The position numbers were made by a program, and so were the translations under genes. The notes below the pieces were generated by a model. It made no database searches and was not told where the DNA came from. It saw nothing but the letters and a program-made list of their open reading frames with translations. From Ipomoea triloba (Eukaryota > Streptophyta > Magnoliopsida > Solanales > Convolvulaceae), in NCBI RefSeq assembly GCF_003576645.1, contig NC_044916.1, positions 13,116,307 through 13,180,306 on the forward strand: DNA of 64,000 nt, in the 5' to 3' direction. Below, piece after piece: positions 10,868 to 22,410 of the stretch (position 1 is the first letter of the stretch; each line of letters begins with the position of its first letter).

Positions 10868-13800
10868 GGTGAAATTCATAAGAATGAATTGGTGATCAAG
10901 GGGGTATCCTACGTTGAGGGGCTCAAATTCAACCTCCTTAGTACAAGCCAGTTCTGTGACAAGGGCTACAGAGTGATCTTCACCAAAAGCAAGTGCCAAA
11001 TCATACAAGAGGAATCTCTCGAAGTCGTCCTAGAAGCAGCAAGGAAAGGAAACATGTACATAGTGGATTGGAGATCTGCCAAACCATCCCTATGTATGCT
11101 GGCAAGGAGCAAGGAAGACTTATGCTGGGATTGGCACAGTAAGCTTAGCCATCTGAACTTCAAAACTATCAACAAGCTTACTAAGAGAAACCTTGTGGAA
11201 GGACTGCCCAAAGTTACGTTTCGAAAAGACAAGATTTGTGAGGCATGTCAACGTTGTAAACAGACCAAATTCTCTTTCAGAACCAAAGCCGAGACATCAT
11301 CTACTAGACCACTAAGTCTTCTCCATATGGACTTATTTGGCCCAGTAGATCCACCCAGCATGAGAGGAAGAAAGTACACTCTTGTGGTAGTAGATGACTA
11401 CACAAGATTCACCTGGACCGTGTTCTTAACCAAGAAAAGCGAGACAAAAGTTTCCTTACCAAACCTTCTGAAGCAGGTTCAAGTTGAAAAGGATGTCTCG
11501 ATACTAAAGATTCGGTCAGATCAAGGTGGAGAGTTCGTCAATCAAGTAATGATTCGGTCAGATCAAGGTGGAGAGTTCGTCAATCAAGTAATCGATCGGT
11601 CAGATCAAGGTGGAGAGTTCGTCAATCAAGTAATCGAGAGCTACTGCAACGAGAAAGAGTTCGTCAATCAAGTAATCGAGAGCTACTGCAACGAGAATGG
11701 GATTCATCATCAGTTGTTAGCTGCTCGAACACCTCAACAGAACGGGGTTGCTGAAAGGAGAAACAGAACTCTCAAGGAAGCAGCAAGGACCATGCTCTCA
11801 CAAGCCAACATATCACAAGGATTTTGGGCAGAAGCAATCAACACAGCGTGCTATACCCAAAATCGGTCCTTGATCGTGAAAGCAGTTGGAAAGACTCCAT
11901 ATGAGTTGTGGAATGGAAGGAAACCGAATGTAAGCTACTTCCACACATTCGGGTGCAAATGCTATGTCCACAACAATGGGAAGACTCAGCTAAGAACTTT
12001 TGATGAAAAGGCAGATGATGGAGTATTTCTGGGATACTCTTCGACAAGTAAAGCATTCAGAGTCTTCAACAAGCGGAGATTAGTGGTTGAAGAATCCATA
12101 CATATCTCTTTTGATGATAGAACATCGACAGATCAACCATCAAAGTCTATGGAAGCAGCTGAAAGTTTTGAGGAAGTTCAGCCGGAATCGATCGAGAGAT
12201 CAGACTTACCTCTCGATGGAAAGCAGTCGATAGTTCGAGACATAGCAGAACTCCAGTCAGAATCAGATGATGAAGAGACTGCCAAGAAGAAAGCTCCTGA
12301 TTCAGTTGATCCAATCCAAATCTTAGATGATCAACCCACTACTCAACCTTCAACGGAGGTACCAACTGAGGAACCTGAACCTGATCTAAGATGGCTGAGA
12401 AGTCACCCCGCTGGTCAAGTAATTGGAGATGTTCGTGACAAAGTTCGAACCAGATCAGCATATCGAGAAAGCATGCTTGCTGGCTTTCTATCCCAAATAG
12501 AGCCTAAGGTGATTGATGAGGCTCTAAGTGATCCAGACTGGGTGCAAGCCATGCAAGAGGAACTTCATCAGTTTGAAAGGAACGACGTTTGGAAACTAGT
12601 TCCAAGACCTCATCATCAGAATGTCATTGGCACAAAATGGGTTTTCAGAAACAAGATGAATGAGGATGGAGTCATTGTTAGGAACAAGGCCAGACTTGTT
12701 GCCAAAGGCTATTGTCAGGAGGAAGGGATAGATTTTGATGAAACCTTCGCTCCAGTGGCACGTCTCGAAGCCATACGCATCTTTCTCGCATATGCCGCCT
12801 TCAAAGACTTCAAAGTGTATCAAATGGATGTCAAGAGCGCTTTTCTGAACGAACTTCTCGAAGAAGAGGTGTACGTTGAACAACCTCCGGGTTTCTTGAA
12901 GGACGTGGGAGCTGACAAAGTATACAAATTAAAGAAGGCACTTTACGGCTTAAAACAAGCTCCGAGAGCCTGGTATGACACTTTATCATCTTTTCTACTT
13001 CAGTGTGGGTTCACCAAAGGCCTAGTGGACAAAACATTGTTTCGAATTAAGGATGGGGATCATATCTTATTGGTGCAAATCTATGTGGATGATATCATCT
13101 TTGGGAGCACCAATCCAAACTTGTGCGAGAAGTTCTCTAGTTTGATGAAAGGGAAGTTCGAGATGAACATGATGGGAGAACTCAACTACTTCCTTGGATT
13201 ACAAGTAAGACAACTTAAGGAAGGTATTTTCATCAACCAGGAGAAATACACCAAGGATCTGCTCGGTATTTTCATCAACCAGGAGAAATACACCAAGGAT
13301 CTGCTCAGTATTTTCATCAACCAGGAGAAATACACCAAGGATCTGCTCAGGAAATACAATATAGAAGGGAAATCCTCAGTCAAAGTACCCATGGGAACCT
13401 CTCTACGCAGGAAATCCTCAGTCAAAGTACCCATGGGAACCTCTCTACGCATCGACGTCGAAGTCAAAGTACCCATGGGAACCTCTCTACGCATCGACGT
13501 CGACAGTGAAGGTCGAGAGGTCGATCATCTACGCATCGACGTCGACAGTGAAGGTCGAGAGGTCGATCAAACTACGTATCGAGGTATCATCGGATCTCTT
13601 CTTTATTTAACTGCTAGTAGACCAGATATATCCTTTGCAGTAGGTGTATGTGCTAGATTTCAGGCAAGTCCTAAGGAAAGTCACTTAAATGCATCTAAAA
13701 AGATCCTTAGATATCTCAAAGGTACGCAAAGTGTTGGACTTTGGTATTCGAGAGGTGGATCTTTCGAACTTATGGGTTATTCAGATGCGGACTTTGCCGG

Positions 13801-14236
13801 TTGTAAAATAGATCGAAAGAGCACATCTGGGACATGTCAGTTTCTAGGTGGAAGACTTGTCTCATGGTTTAGCAAGAAACAGCTTTCGTTAGCTACAAGC
13901 ACCGCTGAGACAGAATATGTAGCAGCTGGAAGTTGCTGTGCTCAGATTTTATGGATGAAGCAACAATTACTGGATTATGGTGTTGAATGTAAAGAGGTAA
14001 AGATCATGTGTGACAACACCAGTGCTATAGCTATTACTCAGAATCCAGTGTTACATTCAAGAACAAAACACATTGATATCAAGTATCAATTCATCCGAGA
14101 CCATGTTGAGAAAAAGGATATAACCTTGGAATATGTTGCAACGGAGGAGCAACTAGCAGATATTTTCACAAAAGCGTTATGTGAAAATAGATTCTCCCAA
14201 CTAAGGTTAGAATTGGGAATGATAGAATTGGGATGA
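10868..14236 (+). CDS. pol: Copia pol of element E: protease end, integrase, RT, RNase H
   Basis: Open from the gap to TGA at 14234-14236. In order: protease tail ([17 protein letters not shown]), integrase HHCC finger (H at [15 protein letters not shown]), integrase core with [14 protein letters not shown] and [17 protein letters not shown]_2 ([20 protein letters not shown]; catalytic YVDDIIFGS), and RNase H ([36 protein letters not shown]). The order IN-RT-RH is diagnostic of Ty1/copia. Three places carry frame-preserving duplications of exactly 42 bp: integrase around [11 protein letters not shown] (11510-11690), RT around [12 protein letters not shown] (13223-13348), and after RT around [10 protein letters not shown] (13369-13570). 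Without those duplications the protein would look intact. They are more likely assembly errors than real mutations. Confidence 0.85.
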   Translation, partial: GEIHKNELVIKGVSYVEGLKFNLLSTSQFCDKGYRVIFTKSKCQIIQEESLEVVLEAARKGNMYIVDWRSAKPSLCMLARSKEDLCWDWHSKLSHLNFKTINKLTKRNLVEGLPKVTFRKDKICEACQRCKQTKFSFRTKAETSSTRPLSLLHMDLFGPVDPPSMRGRKYTLVVVDDYTRFTWTVFLTKKSETKVSLPNLLKQVQVEKDVSILKIRSDQGGEFVNQVMIRSDQGGEFVNQVIDRSDQGGEFVNQVIESYCNEKEFVNQVIESYCNENGIHHQLLAARTPQQNGVAERRNRTLKEAARTMLSQANISQGFWAEAINTACYTQNRSLIVKAVGKTPYELWNGRKPNVSYFHTFGCKCYVHNNGKTQLRTFDEKADDGVFLGYSSTSKAFRVFNKRRLVVEESIHISFDDRTSTDQPSKSMEAAESFEEVQPESIERSDLPLDGKQSIVRDIAELQSESDDEETAKKKAPDSVDPIQILDDQPTTQPSTEVPTEEPEPDLRWLRSHPAGQVIGDVRDKVRTRSAYRESMLAGFLSQIEPKVIDEALSDPDWVQAMQEELHQFERNDVWKLVPRPHHQNVIGTKWVFRNKMNEDGVIVRNKARLVAKGYCQEEGIDFDETFAPVARLEAIRIFLAYAAFKDFKVYQMDVKSAFLNELLEEEVYVEQPPGFLKDVGADKVYKLKKALYGLKQAPRAWYDTLSSFLLQCGFTKGLVDKTLFRIKDGDHILLVQIYVDDIIFGSTNPNLCEKFSSLMKGKFEMNMMGELNYFLGLQVRQLKEGIFINQEKYTKDLLGIFINQEKYTKDLLSIFINQEKYTKDLLRKYNIEGKSSVKVPMGTSLRRKSSVKVPMGTSLRIDVEVKVPMGTSLRIDVDSEGREVDHLRIDVDSEGREVDQTTYRGIIGSLLYLTASRPDISFAVGVCARFQASPKESHLNASKKILRYLKGTQSVGLWYSRGGSFELMGYSDADFAGCKIDRKSTSGTCQFLGGRLVSWFSKKQLSLATSTAETEYVAAGSCCAQILWMKQQLLDYGVECKEVKIMCDNTSAIAITQNPVLHSRTKHIDIKYQFIRDHVEKKDITLEYVATEEQLADIFTKALCENRFSQLRLELGMIELG

Positions 14237-14317
14237 ATGATCAAATCTTATCTTCTTGTATTTAGTGCCATGAACTGTTTCGCATGTGAGGAGCGGTTTC
14301 ATCAACTTTATGGCAGC

Positions 14318-14651
14318 NNNNNNNNNNNNNNNNNNNNNNNNNNNNNNNNNNNNNNNNNNNNNNNNNNNNNNNNNNNNNNNNNNNNNNNNNNNNNNNNNNN
14401 NNNNNNNNNNNNNNNNNNNNNNNNNNNNNNNNNNNNNNNNNNNNNNNNNNNNNNNNNNNNNNNNNNNNNNNNNNNNNNNNNNNNNNNNNNNNNNNNNNNN
14501 NNNNNNNNNNNNNNNNNNNNNNNNNNNNNNNNNNNNNNNNNNNNNNNNNNNNNNNNNNNNNNNNNNNNNNNNNNNNNNNNNNNNNNNNNNNNNNNNNNNN
14601 NNNNNNNNNNNNNNNNNNNNNNNNNNNNNNNNNNNNNNNNNNNNNNNNNNN
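14318..14651. other. Assembly gap (334 N)
   Basis: Unknown sequence between pol and the envelope-like frame of element E. Confidence 0.99.
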
Positions 14652-15709
14652 AAAGGAACTCCCTCAACCAAATGGAGAACCAAGGGAAGGGGAGATGAAG
14701 CCTGTGAGGAAGGTAGCAGCAGAAAGAAGGACAAGAAGGAGTAGCCACCTCTAGTTCTGTTATTAGGATAAATAGGACTTTAGATGGCTAGTTCATGTTC
14801 TAACGTTAGATTCCTATTAGGCTGTCCAAGGCCAAACAAAAGTTTCTATGGAATCTAATAGGATATTGATTCATATGTAATGTTTTCGAAAATCACTAAA
14901 TGAACTTAAGGAAATGTTCCAAGTGATATCTTTTGATGAATCAATCTTGTCTCCGTATCGCAATCTGTGTTCGAAAGGTAGTTCGAGAGGTACATGTTCA
15001 GTTTGCCTATTTGTGTTATGTCTCGAAGAAGGGTAGTTCGAGAGATACGTTATGTCTCGAAGAAGGGTAGTTCGAGAGATCACTTCGAAAGATATCAAAC
15101 TGACTATCTACGTATCTCTAAATGGAGGAATAAGGAGGGTTAGGGATCGATCACTCAGGGGGAAGATCCTTAACCACAGGAATGCTTAGATGGAGGGATA
15201 AGGAGGTTTAGGGATCAATCACTCAGGGGGAAGATCCTTAAACTAGTACCGATAAGTGCTCACCATCGAAAGGTGAAACTGATAAGCTCAACGGATATAA
15301 GTGGAACGGCTAATTTGAAAATTAATATTAGCCACGTGATCTTCGGTTACTGACGGTTTTCCGTGCTTAAGGGCACTATCTTGATTAGTGGGAGCATGCT
15401 CATAAAGATATTTTATCTTATGAAACCCAACTTTAAACCGTCCCATACACTTTCCCAAAAATACCCTTACCATAAGTTACACGCTGACCGTTATAAGGGG
15501 TATTTCCGACCTTACAACTCTTTCAAATTAACCGGGATCTCTTTTTTGGGTCAAGCTCTCAACCCTACCCATATATCCAACCCGAATCCACATGATATAA
15601 AAGCCAAATTCTTTTTCCTCACCCGGATTCAAGCTCAAACCGAATACTCAAAACCCCCAAATCCTAAACACTGTACACATTCCCTCCAAAACCTCAAATT
15701 TTTTCAACA
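14652..15709 (+). other. Spacer between pol and envelope-like frame, with short direct repeats
   Basis: No gene is supported. It opens with a short Lys/Glu-rich coding-like tail ending at a TAG (14742-14744), then noncoding DNA. A 34-bp unit (TTATGTCTCGAAGAAGGGTA...) is repeated at about 15016-15083. A ~65-bp unit (GATCNATCACTCAGGGGGAA core) is repeated at about 15120-15242. TCTCGA/TCGAGA words are frequent. Confidence 0.6.
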
Positions 15710-18700
15710 ATGGCGTCCGAATCCTCCACATCAACCTCATCTTCCGACGCATACCAGAGGGAGCTGCGACACATTCGCACTCAGATCAAACAAGTCAAGG
15801 CGGGGAGTATCCTTGACAGAAATGGCTTCATCACCCACTCGTCGAATCCAAAGATGGCGGAGAAAGTCCTGAAGAAGTTCGAGAAGGCAGGACTGCTGAA
15901 GTACATGACACATGACTACCGAACCATCCACGCCCTCGACTTCACAGAATGGTTCGCGAATGCCAAGGTCACGAAGGGCAAGATTGAAAGCCGCTTCAAC
16001 GAAATCTACATCACGATTTCTGTCGGGGACCTAAGGGCAGCATTTGACTTTGCCACATCAGAAGAGGCAGTCAAGCACCTCTCGGATTACAATCTGGACA
16101 AGCAATCTTTTTGGGACAAAATCCGATTGGAGACTGCACCGCCCAGAGCAACCTCTGCCCTCCGCAAATTCCATTTGAAGGAGAGGTTTGCCATTGCCAC
16201 CGACCTCATCATGAAGTTCATTCTCGGCAAGGTGTCCGGAACCGATGAAATCAATCTAGACATTCTCAAAATCCTCCATGCTATCTGGAACAACAACCAA
16301 ATGGACTAGGCGCACATAATCTTCAACTTCCTCAAACAGCAAGTGCAGGGCTAAGTCTCAAACACCAATCTGTCGATCAGTAAAAAGGTTGGTTTCGATT
16401 TTGTTGTTCAATATTTACTCAGTTTAAAGGGCTTACAGTTGAGGGAAGGGAGAGAGATTCATCGAAATACCTACATGGGTAGGACGAAATCTCAAGCTCC
16501 AAAGTCTAAGGGTGTTAATATTGCACCCTCTCCCTCGAAACCTAAGGGAAAGGGCAAAAGGAAAGCCCAAACTGTGGAGGACAACTCTGATGATGAACCT
16601 CTTGGTACACTGATCAAGAGGATTGTTCTGCCAAAGAGAGCTAAGAAAGCCAAATCTGCTCCTGTCACCAAGAGTCGAGAGGTGACCCCTCCTGCTGTTC
16701 AAGTACCATTTGAGGACAGGGCACAAGCCCAGGGGGAACCTCAGGCTACACTGGCCGCTGAGGTTGAGAGAGTGCCCCCTACCAGATCCATCTCGGATGA
16801 AATTATTGTTGATTTAAATGTCGATAGCACTGCTATTGCTGATGATTCTGTGGATATACCTCGAGAGGAGACTCGAGAGATTGAAGGTACTGGGATCAGT
16901 GATCCAGTACAGGTAGATGTTGTGGAACCACGATAGGTGGTTCGAGAGATAACTGCTTCAGCAGCTGAAGTTCAAGACTATTTCGAATCTGCTGATGCTG
17001 AACAGGGCACTGTGGTCAGGGACCCAGTGCAATGGGCTTAAAATGTTGAGTTAACGCCCACTGAATCTGCTCAAATTGATAGATCAGTTGCTCAAATAAT
17101 AGCAGATGTCAGATTGGAAAATGATCTCTCGGATAACGATCGAGAGATCACTGAACCGGCTGTGGAAGCCATTTCTACTACAGAGATTCTGTCTGACGGG
17201 CAGAATGATGGAGATGAAGAGGTCACTACTCAGTTGGAAGTTGCAGCTACACCTATGATCGATGGTTTCTCTAGGGTACTCAGATGGATTAACTAGAGAA
17301 CAGGTCCATTTCACCAACTGATTGCACAAGCAGCAGAAATGGAGACAGAATAACAGTTTGCCCTCCAGTGGTTGGGAATATCTGAAATCCCAGCTCATGA
17401 ACTTCTTGACCTTGCCCATGAAATGAATGCAACCAAGAGAAATCTTGGGAGAACTGATAAAGGGAAGGGCATAGCTGCTGATGAAACAGAGGTTGAGTCT
17501 GAGGAGGACCCAGAACTTGATGCCCAATTTCGAGAAGATACCAGGCTCGCCACTGCTATATCCTTGGGACAGACTGTAGAACACACGAGAGGTCCAGGAG
17601 AGACCTCTGGAGTTGCTCGAGATGATTCTGAAACTCCTATTGCAACGGCAGCAATTCCCCTGTCCCAAGTAAGTGACTCTGCTCTGGACGAACAGGTAGC
17701 AGCTTCGAGAGATGAATCCGAGACCTCTGAAGCACTTAAGGTGGCACTCAACACAGTACTACTTCTGCCACCACCTGAGTCCACACCCTCGGCTGACACA
17801 GACGAAGCACAAACAGTTCGAGAGGGTGAAACTCTGTTGCTCCAACTCCCAGGATTTTCTATTGATATGGAACTGCCATCACCATTCCTGCTACCAGATG
17901 ATACAGCGTCAACCTTTGCAGCCAGGATGGTTGATAGACAAAGATGGAGTACACCAGCTGCTCCCGAAATCGTGGTGATTCCAGACTCACCTGAGCAGAC
18001 TGAGACGCAATCTGATGAGCAACAAGAGCAGAATGTCCCAAGTACTGCTGGTTCGAGAGGTAACGAGGGAGATGATATACCCATCAATGGTGGAAACCGG
18101 GAAGCACCTGTCGATGCACATCTTTCCTCATCAAATCCACACTCTCCAGCAGATGATCAATTGTCCAGCTCTGGTTCGAGAGGTGACGCTAATGGGAACC
18201 TTCAACTGGATGGAAACCGGGAAGCATCCATTAAAGGAGTCTCTCCCTTAGCTGATCCAATCCTACCAGCAGCTGAAGCTAAGGGTCCAGGTTCGAGAGG
18301 TGATGAGCAAGAAGTGATCCATCCCTCAGGTGGACACCGGGAAGCACCTGACATGGAGCTACCTTCGCGCTCTGAACCCAGTGTCCCTGCGGTCCCTCAG
18401 ACACTCAATCGAGAGGTGGACTCGCAACTGCAAGCCATGGGTGGAAATCTGGAAGCACCCGAGTCCCCTCCGATAAAAGGTACTTCTCACTTCTCTTCTT
18501 CTACTTCTGACAATGATCGACAGGCCAAAGAAGCTTTCATTGGCGAAGTGCGTCAATTCATGGCCGATCAATCTCAGAAGATGGCGCAGTTCGAGAAGAT
18601 ACTCACTGTTGTCCGCAATGCTGCAATGCCTGCCGCTGGCACAAGTGAATCCCAAGGCCGTCATGCAGAACTTCTCGAACAAGCAGTATGGGCTGAAGAT

Positions 18701-18898
18701 GCAGCACGGCAAGCTGCCAATGAAGCTGCAGTAGCTCGAGCAGAAGCTGAGAAAGCAAAGGCTGAAGTAGCCGATTTACGTGCCGAGCTTCGAGCCTTCC
18801 AAAATTCCAGTGAATTTCGACAGGATGTGATGAAAGCCATACTCGATGATCTGTCGAACCAAGTACCTGCCCAGCTACAATCACTTGTCGAAGGACAT
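15710..18898 (+). pseudogene. Envelope-like ORF of SIRE-type element E, broken by six stops
   Basis: A single reading frame runs ~3.2 kb without a frameshift but with six stops (TAG 16307, TAA 16352, TAG 16934, TAA 17039, TAG 17294, TAA 17351). Each can be explained as CAG, CAA or TGG changed by C-to-T or G-to-A. The start MASESSTSTSSSDAYQRELR is followed by a conserved-looking globular part (to ~16350), a basic Lys-rich stretch (PKGKGKRKAQ), and a long acidic Ser/Thr/Glu/Pro-rich region. That region holds ~40-residue imperfect repeats beginning GSRGD/N (18050-18480). Near the end is an Ala/Glu/Arg coiled coil (AARQAANEAAVARAEAEKAK). The position after pol matches the envelope-like gene of SIRE elements, whose function is unproven. 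The last ~25 in-frame codons to 18973 derive from a reversed LTR fragment. Confidence 0.7.
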
Positions 18899-19688
18899 GG
18901 ATGGTTACCTCAAAGAGCTTTTCCTATTCCAACAAGCCTTTTGCTAGCTCACAAAGCCCCACCACCTTGTTGATCATCTTTTACCCAACGAACCCCAAAA
19001 GAACATTATAAGAATATGCAAAAAGACTAGCAAAACCATAAAATGCAAAGTAGATTCTAGGCTAGATGCACTTACCCAATCCTAAACAAGCTTAAAGTAG
19101 CAATCTTGACTTGAAAACTTGTAGGAGAAATGAAGATCAATTTTAGGGAAATATGGAGTGGAAAGTGGCATGAGAGAGTAGAGTAGGGAGGAAGAAAGGA
19201 GTGAAAGTCTTTAGGGTATTTTGATCTTCAAAATATATACTAAGAATACATACAATATTTAGGGTGTAAGACATTAAATGATGTGGGCTTAAGTAACTTA
19301 TAAAATAATGGGTGTAGGAAATTAAATATAATCAAGACTAGTAAGTTGGGCTTATTAAATTCACCCCTTACAAATTAAATACAAGAATTAGCCCATAAGA
19401 TGTCTTAGAAACAATATATATATATATATAATGTATGATCAAGAATGTGGGCTTGTAGGATTATTTAATTACAAAGGTTGTAAGGGTCCAAATTAAATAA
19501 AATCCCTTACAAGAATAAATTCAATTAGTTGGGCTCTTGATTAGAATAATTAAATTAGGCTCAAGAAATATATACATATATATATATATATATCAAATTG
19601 AAGGAATTAGCCCAATTGGAATTAAATTAAATTGCCCAAGGAATTAATTATCGAACGAAAGGCTTGAACGAATTTACGGGGTGTTACA
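18899..19688 (-). repeat. Truncated C-type Tekay LTR fragment, reversed, inside element E
   Basis: Read on the minus strand it starts TGTAACACCCCG and follows the first ~790 bp of the LTR of element C, including the TCAAGCCTTTCGTTCG start and the GGGTAAAAGATGATCAA segment (compare 23838-24625). Identity is clearly lower than between C's own LTRs, so it is an older relative. It is cut abruptly at 18899 where the envelope-like frame was running. No target duplication is seen, so it may mark a truncated nested insertion or a rearrangement. Confidence 0.75.
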
Positions 19689-20512
19689 GGTGTCCATTCT
19701 TCTTTCCCGTCAGAATGATGCCAACAAGGGGGAAGGAAATCTAGGAACACGAGGGACATGCACAAGCAAGAAAAGGGCAGCTAGTGAACCCTTAACCACT
19801 GAACCTCCTCCGAAAATTCCAAGGACAATAAGCAAAAAATGGAGGAAGCAAAAGAGCAGATATTTTAAGGGTTCAGCACACACTGGAAATGGAGAAAAGA
19901 AGAGAAGAAGACCGAGAAAGAAGAAGAAAGAGGCAAGAACAACAAACGGCCAAGGAGAAGAAAGATGAGCAATTCATGAAAAACTTCAAGTCAGGGTTCA
20001 AAGAAGACACAACATAATATCTTAATGGAATCATAGTAAGTTTTCTTGCCAAAACTGACTTATCTCTTCACAGTGGCCTTACTCCTCTGGAATGCATCGA
20101 TTGGTGGAGAGATGGGGTAATTGAAGGTAACTTCATAGGTGAAGCCTTCATCAACTACATTCACCTTGACGTATCAGATGAATATCTCGAGCAGGTGAAC
20201 TCCAAAGACCCCATCAAGACACGAGCAGCAATAAACGAGAAGAGGAAAGTTAACAAGCAGTAAGCTCTCGATGTCTACATGCATTCCAAACTTCATGTTG
20301 TTCTTTATCTTCTTTTAACTTTTCTGCTCAGTTATGTAAACATTCCCTTAATCTCAATATATATATCTTTTGCTGGGGGTGTTGCGTGTGTTTGTTATTC
20401 ATGTCTTAGCAGATTAGTTTTCATGTCAAACTTACCGTATGCGCTGAAAATAAAATCAAAGTTTATTCTCTTACAAATCAGCCATATAAGTAAGTATAGT
20501 GTTGGCATCATC
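19689..20512 (+). other. Element E 3' region: coding remnant and noncoding tail
   Basis: Contains AACAAGGGGGAAGGAAA, an extra polypurine-like tract as often seen downstream in SIRE elements. A Lys/Arg-rich coding-like stretch follows to 19968, then degraded coding-like DNA (TGACGTATCAGATGAATATC, about 20170) that may be the tail of the envelope-like protein. The rest to 20512 is noncoding. I see no intact gene. Confidence 0.5.
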
Positions 20513-20526
20513 AAAAAGGGGGAAAT
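20513..20526 (+). promoter_or_regulatory. Polypurine tract of element E
   Basis: AAAAAGGGGGAAAT immediately before the TGTTAGG start of the 3' LTR. Confidence 0.85.
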
Positions 20527-22245
20527 TGTTAGGAACATATTGTAATAGGTTTTGATGATACCAAATGTAATCTATAATCCTCTAAGTCTCGAAAGATAGG
20601 AATTAATATGTAAGTTCGACAAGTAAACTAAGAGCGAAAATACAACCGGGTAACTTGAGCTCAACTCGGAAAATATTTAAGCTTAAGGTAAACTTGTGTG
20701 AACATCTTAGAAGTCTCGTGTTGTAATCTTATAGACAGATCGGAAGAAGGCACGGGACAACACTGGAGGAATAAGGGTCTGCGAGACATCAACTAAGTCT
20801 CGAGACATAAGTAGAGTTCGAGAGATAGATCTCTCGATACATGGGATCGAGACATCAAGTGGTCGAGACATCAACATTGGTCTCGATGAACTGGTACTTC
20901 TCCAAGGGGCTGAATGGCAGTCAACATGCATGGATAAAATAATCTAAGTTTGGAGAAGAAGAATATCATGGAGATAAAATATTAAGGAGGTGCCGAAAGA
21001 ATATTATGGGAACTACCGGAAGTGGACGCCACATCAGAATTCCACGACAAACGGATAGAAAGTGCACCAATCCAAGGTCGGTCTTATTCCCTAAAACGAG
21101 GATCAATGGGAATATAAAAAGAGTAACTTTTTTCAAAAGTAGCAAGTGGAGCATGGACTCAAGAAAGTGAATTATGGAATATTCACTACAAGACAAAAGG
21201 TTCAAGTTACAAGACCACCACTCCATGAAAAATGCTAAAAATATGCAAGTCCCATACTCAGCATGGGAGACAGATTTCAAACGGAATAATTTTCCCTCCA
21301 ACGGAATTATTCCTCAACTCTCATATAAAAAGGACGTGAAGACACAAGTTAAAAGCGTGGTTCATTCGAAAATCTTAAGAGGTGTCTGATTCAAACGTTC
21401 AAAAGTGCAAGTGCTCAATTTGGAATATCATCCTGATATTCAAAACAGCGAGAAAAACACATCTTAGTGTTTGAGAGAGTTACAAAGCTTAAACTGCTAT
21501 ACATCTAGAAGGTGACCGAAGCTGCTCTACATCGAAGTTGATTCAACGATAGCTTTTGGTCAGATTGGAGCTTGTTACACTCAACTGTGACAACCAAAGG
21601 TTCTTGCTTTGGATTAAGCAAGAAGAGGCGGAGTAACCTGGCAGCTGTCTAGTGAAGATCCTGAGGCTTGAGGCGGGCTTGGTGATCAAAGCTCAAGTGC
21701 TCGAGAGGTGGAGTAACTGGAAGCGGGGAGAAAAACCTGAGGAGAGGCGGAGTAACCTGGGAGCTGTCTTGTGAAGATCCTGAGGCTTGAGGCGGGCTTG
21801 GTGATCAAAGCTCAAGTGCTCGATAGGTGGAGTAACAAGAAGCGGGGCGAAAAACCTGAGGCTTGAGGCGGGCTTCGTGATCAAAGCTCAAGCGCTCGAT
21901 ATTGTACTAAAAAGGGAAGTTTTAGTGCAATCCTTCCAGGGAGTTTCTGGAAGAAGAGTGGACGTAGGCGGGTTGGCCGAACCACTTAAAAATCTCTCTC
22001 GCATTTACTTTCTGCTTTTATCTCTCGCTATCTAACTCTCGAACTGCACTGCTTATAACCGCACCTCTCGAACTAACTCAAACTCGTGCTAACTAAAAGG
22101 GGATAACTTTTCCGCTGCGCATAAAACTTTGTCTTCATCTTGTGAGGTATCGGACCTAAACATCCTAAGTCCAATACACACGAGAAGTCGAAAAAGATTT
22201 GCAAAATCTTATACAAGTCTATTCACCCCCCCCCCCTCTACACTT
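20527..22245 (+). repeat. 3' LTR of copia element E, truncated at its end
   Basis: Matches the 5' LTR from TGTTAGG to the 11-C run and CTCTACACTTG. The last ~30 bp (ending ACCAACA in the 5' LTR) are absent. Instead the sequence jumps back to GCAAAATCTTATACAAGTCT, repeating 22201-22220 at a distance of 45 bp, then continues in the host LTR. Confidence 0.82.
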
Positions 22246-22410
22246 GCAAAATCTTATACAAGTCTAAAAATACATTTGGATAAGAATGATTGTTTGAGTC
22301 ATCACATGAATATATTAATCAATAAGAATGATTGTTTGAGTCATCACATGAATATATTAATCAAACCCAAGGAAGAAAGAATGTTTTGAAAACCTTAGTT
22401 TCTGGATAAC
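22246..22410 (+). repeat. Shared LTR of A/B, resuming after element E
   Basis: AATGTTTTGAAAACCTTAG-type sequence aligns with the minus strand of solo LTR D just before its own degenerate repeat region. A 42-bp tandem duplication of ATAAGAATGATTGTTTGAG... begins at 22280 and 22322. Confidence 0.65.

Larger units (their letters stand above)
6641..22245 (+). mobile_element. SIRE-like Ty1/copia retrotransposon E
   Basis: LTRs (6641-8437 and 20527-22245) start TGTTAGGAACATATTG; the GATGATACCAAA near the LTR start is typical of SIRE/Maximus elements. Order: tRNA-Met primer site, broken gag, gap, pol in copia order (integrase before RT), gap, a long envelope-like frame, noncoding tail, polypurine tract, 3' LTR. 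It sits inside the shared LTR of A/B. The left junction is clean (GACCATTGAC then TGTTAGG). At the right the last ~30 bp of the 3' LTR and probably several hundred bp of host LTR are missing, so no target duplication is found. Confidence 0.85.

Noticed and set aside
10487..11008. Frames running through N gaps (also 14207-14748 and 31408-32155)
   Set aside because: They are open only because N translates as unknown residues.
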